From DAHUYF01 sp035623985 (GTDB lineage Bacteria; Pseudomonadota; Alphaproteobacteria; ATCC43930; CGMCC-115725), in NCBI GenBank assembly GCA_035623985.1, contig DASPSJ010000041.1, forward strand, positions 1 to 64,000: a stretch of 64,000 nt of DNA. Direction: 5' to 3'. Positions within the stretch are counted from its first letter, which is position 1. The number at the start of each line of letters is the position of its first letter. The notes below the pieces were generated by a model. That model made no database searches and was not told the origin of the DNA. It saw only the letters and a list, made by a program, of their open reading frames with translations. The translations under genes were made by a program, and so were the position numbers. Shown here one piece after another: positions 62,068-64,000 of the stretch.

Positions 62068-63489
62068 TTATCCCGCCGCCAAGGCCGGGGCCGCCGGGCG
62101 CTCGGCGCCGAGCTCTCCCGCCGCGCCGATCGCGGCCAGAAACCAGATCGCGCTGGCGATGCCGTTGTAGAAAATCGGCAGGTGAAACTTCTCATTGGGC
62201 GCATGCATGCTGTCGTCGGGGAGCGCGAAGCCCATCAACACGGTCGGCGCGCCGAGCAGCTCCTGGAACGCGCTGGCGACGGGGATCGTGCCGCCGGAGC
62301 GCAGCAGCACGGGCGCGGTGCCGAAGCCTTTGCCGCAGGCCGCGGCGGCAGCGCGGATCGCGGGATGATTGGGATTGACGAGGGCGGGCCTGGCGCTGGC
62401 GAGCGTCCGCACCGTGGCACGCACGGCGGGCGGCGTGATCCGCGCGATATGCGCGCGCACCAGCCGGTCGATCTCGGCCGGGTCCTGGTCGGCGACCAGC
62501 CGGAAGCTGAGCTTCGCCAGAGCGCGCGCCGGGATCACGCCTTTGCCGCCCGGTCCCTGATAGCCGCCGGCAATGCCGTTGACGGTGAGCGCGGGGCGCA
62601 GCGTCAGCCGCTCGTAGAGCGAATAGCCGCGCTCGCCCCAGCCGCGCTCGCTCAGCGCGTCCTCGAGGATCGTCTCGTCGCTGGCGCCGACATGCGCCAT
62701 GCGGGCGCGCTCCGCGCGGCTCCAGCGCCGCACGCGGCGGTAGAGGCCGGGTATCGCGATCCTGCCCTCGGCGTCATGCAGCTTGGCGATGATCTCGCAC
62801 AGCGCTTGCAGCGGGTTCAGGACCGCGCCGCCGAAATTGCCCGAATGCAGATCGTGGCCGGGGCCGCGCAGCTCGAGCTCCAGGTAGAGCGCGCCGCGCG
62901 TGGCATAGGTGATCGCGGGCTGGTCGGGCGCGGGCATGATCGTGTCGGACATCACCGCGACATCGGCGGCGAGCGCGTCCCGGTTGCGCGCGATGAACGG
63001 CAGCAGATGCGGGCTGCCGATCTCCTCCTCCCCTTCGAACAAACAAGCGACGTTGACCGGCAAGGCGCCGCGGGTTTGGAGATAGGCTTCCAGCGCCTTG
63101 ACGTGGACGAACATCTGGCCCTTGTTGTCGCATGCCCCGCGGGCGAAGAGATTCTCGCCGCGCATGGTAGGTTCGAAGGGCGGCGAGCGCCATTCGCGCA
63201 GCGGATCCGGGGGCTGCACGTCGTAATGCCCATAGACCAGCACCGTCGGCCGCGCCGGCGCGCCGCGCCAATGCGCGTAGACCAGCGGATGGCGCCGCGT
63301 CGGCACGATCCTGACCTCCTCCAGGCCGATCCGGCGCAGATGCTCGGCCAGCCAGTCGGCGCAGTTGACGAGGTCGTCGGCGTGCCGCGGCTGGGCGCTG
63401 ACCGAGGGAAAGCGGATGAACTCCTTGAGCTCGTCCAGGAAGCGCCGGCGATGAACCTCCGCATAGGCGAGCGCGCGCTCGGTCGACAT
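62068..63489 (-). CDS. M20-family dipeptidase
   Basis: A 473-residue metallopeptidase of the carnosinase/CNDP-like M20 group: YGHYDVQPPDP (metal His, Asp), GACDNKGQ (bridging Asp), EGEEEIGS (catalytic Glu) and DLHSGNFGG of the lid. It splits dipeptides or N-acylated amino acids in the cytoplasm. No signal peptide is visible. It precedes the amidohydrolase gene on the same strand. Confidence 0.93.
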   Translation of the reverse strand: MSTERALAYAEVHRRRFLDELKEFIRFPSVSAQPRHADDLVNCADWLAEHLRRIGLEEVRIVPTRRHPLVYAHWRGAPARPTVLVYGHYDVQPPDPLREWRSPPFEPTMRGENLFARGACDNKGQMFVHVKALEAYLQTRGALPVNVACLFEGEEEIGSPHLLPFIARNRDALAADVAVMSDTIMPAPDQPAITYATRGALYLELELRGPGHDLHSGNFGGAVLNPLQALCEIIAKLHDAEGRIAIPGLYRRVRRWSRAERARMAHVGASDETILEDALSERGWGERGYSLYERLTLRPALTVNGIAGGYQGPGGKGVIPARALAKLSFRLVADQDPAEIDRLVRAHIARITPPAVRATVRTLASARPALVNPNHPAIRAAAAACGKGFGTAPVLLRSGGTIPVASAFQELLGAPTVLMGFALPDDSMHAPNEKFHLPIFYNGIASAIWFLAAIGAAGELGAERPAAPALAAG

Positions 63490-63589
63490 GGCGCACCGCC
63501 GCGGCGCGCGGCTCAGGCGAGAGCGGCGGCCGGACGCCGGCTCGGCACCGGCATCCGCCGGCTACGCCGCGTCGGCCGCGGGGCGGGGA

Positions 63590-63994
63590 TCACGCCACCG
63601 TCCGCGCCGGCGCCCGCTGCGCCGGAGCGCCGTTCGGGCGGTTGGCCGGCGTCGGCGGCGTCGAGCGCGTCCAGGGCAGCACCCGGTTGGCGGCCGAGCG
63701 GCCGGCGAGCTGCATCGCCTGAGCGCTGGTGAGCCACTCCTCGGCATACTCCGCGATCTCGAGCAGCAGCGTCTCGAACTGCACGCGCGTGGTGTTGAGG
63801 ATGTGCGGCTGCGCCAGCCAGCGCAGCACCTCGCGGCCGGTGACGCCCATGCGCTGGCGCGGCGAGGTGGAGAGGCGCTCCTTGTAGTAGCGCACCAGTA
63901 CCTCCTCGACCACGTCCCAGGCGTTGTCGGCGCCGAAGAGCCGCTTGATGTCCGGCGCGTCGAGGATCTTGAACGCCTCCTCGAGGAGCTGCAT
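63590..63994 (-). CDS. hypothetical protein at the window edge, possibly partial
   Basis: 134 residues from the ATG at 63994, largely helical (MQLLEEAFKILDAPDIKRLF) with an Ala/Pro/Arg-rich tail. No family recognised. The frame is still open to the window end, so the true start may lie outside. It is on the same strand as the M20 gene but separated by 100 bp. Confidence 0.6.
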   Translation of the reverse strand: MQLLEEAFKILDAPDIKRLFGADNAWDVVEEVLVRYYKERLSTSPRQRMGVTGREVLRWLAQPHILNTTRVQFETLLLEIAEYAEEWLTSAQAMQLAGRSAANRVLPWTRSTPPTPANRPNGAPAQRAPARTVA

Positions 63995-64000
63995 GACCTC

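Overview
The window reads as one contiguous stretch of a GC-rich alphaproteobacterial chromosome. The evidence is the housekeeping gene order (rmuC, def, fmt, truA, then a dapD-dapE block, then argB, engB, yidC, yidD, rnpA and rpmH), very compact operons with ATGA, GTGA or TGATG stop/start overlaps, and a high overall GC. The order resembles Rhodospirillales-type genomes; I cannot name a genus.

Left part (1-33.8 kb) is mostly core. A low-GC orphan gene (244-855) sits at the edge. It is followed by rmuC and def (divergent), fmt-truA, an ExoD-family protein and the dap genes. A nitrite block comes next: a FocA/NirC channel divergent from a NirA-type siroheme reductase and a flavoprotein with an RnfB-like Fe-S segment. 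Both halves appear to be driven by sigma-54 promoters facing outward from a shared NtrC-like site. After that come the argB-engB-yidC-yidD-rnpA-rpmH operon, a four-gene operon (TVP38 membrane protein, disulfide oxidoreductase, histidine kinase, DUF547), a toxin-antitoxin pair, and assorted metabolic genes including an HxlR-regulated cluster, gamma-glutamyltransferase, a P1 peptidase and gpt.

Middle part (34-44 kb) is accessory. A tRNA-Arg(ACG) is followed by about 1 kb without a recognisable gene. Then an Lrp-type regulator faces an operon encoding a Rieske oxygenase, a DUF3179 protein, a DRE-TIM (isopropylmalate-synthase-like) enzyme and LeuC/LeuD-like dehydratase subunits. An MFS transporter follows under its own promoter. 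This looks like an uncharacterised organic-acid or aromatic pathway.

Right part (44.3-64 kb) begins with three tightly coupled genes that look like ZorA, ZorB and ZorC of the Zorya anti-phage family, with no zorD, zorE or zorFG in the window. Next come a membrane histidine kinase, a PilZ-methyltransferase fusion, two-gene and single hypothetical loci, an O-antigen-ligase/FecR pair divergent from a CHASE2 adenylate/guanylate cyclase, an HdeD-like protein, an amidohydrolase, an M20 dipeptidase and a protein at the right edge.

The most interesting items are the zorABC-only locus with an 11-G tract upstream, the Rieske/DUF3179/DRE-TIM/LeuCD operon, and the twin sigma-54 promoters of the nitrite block.
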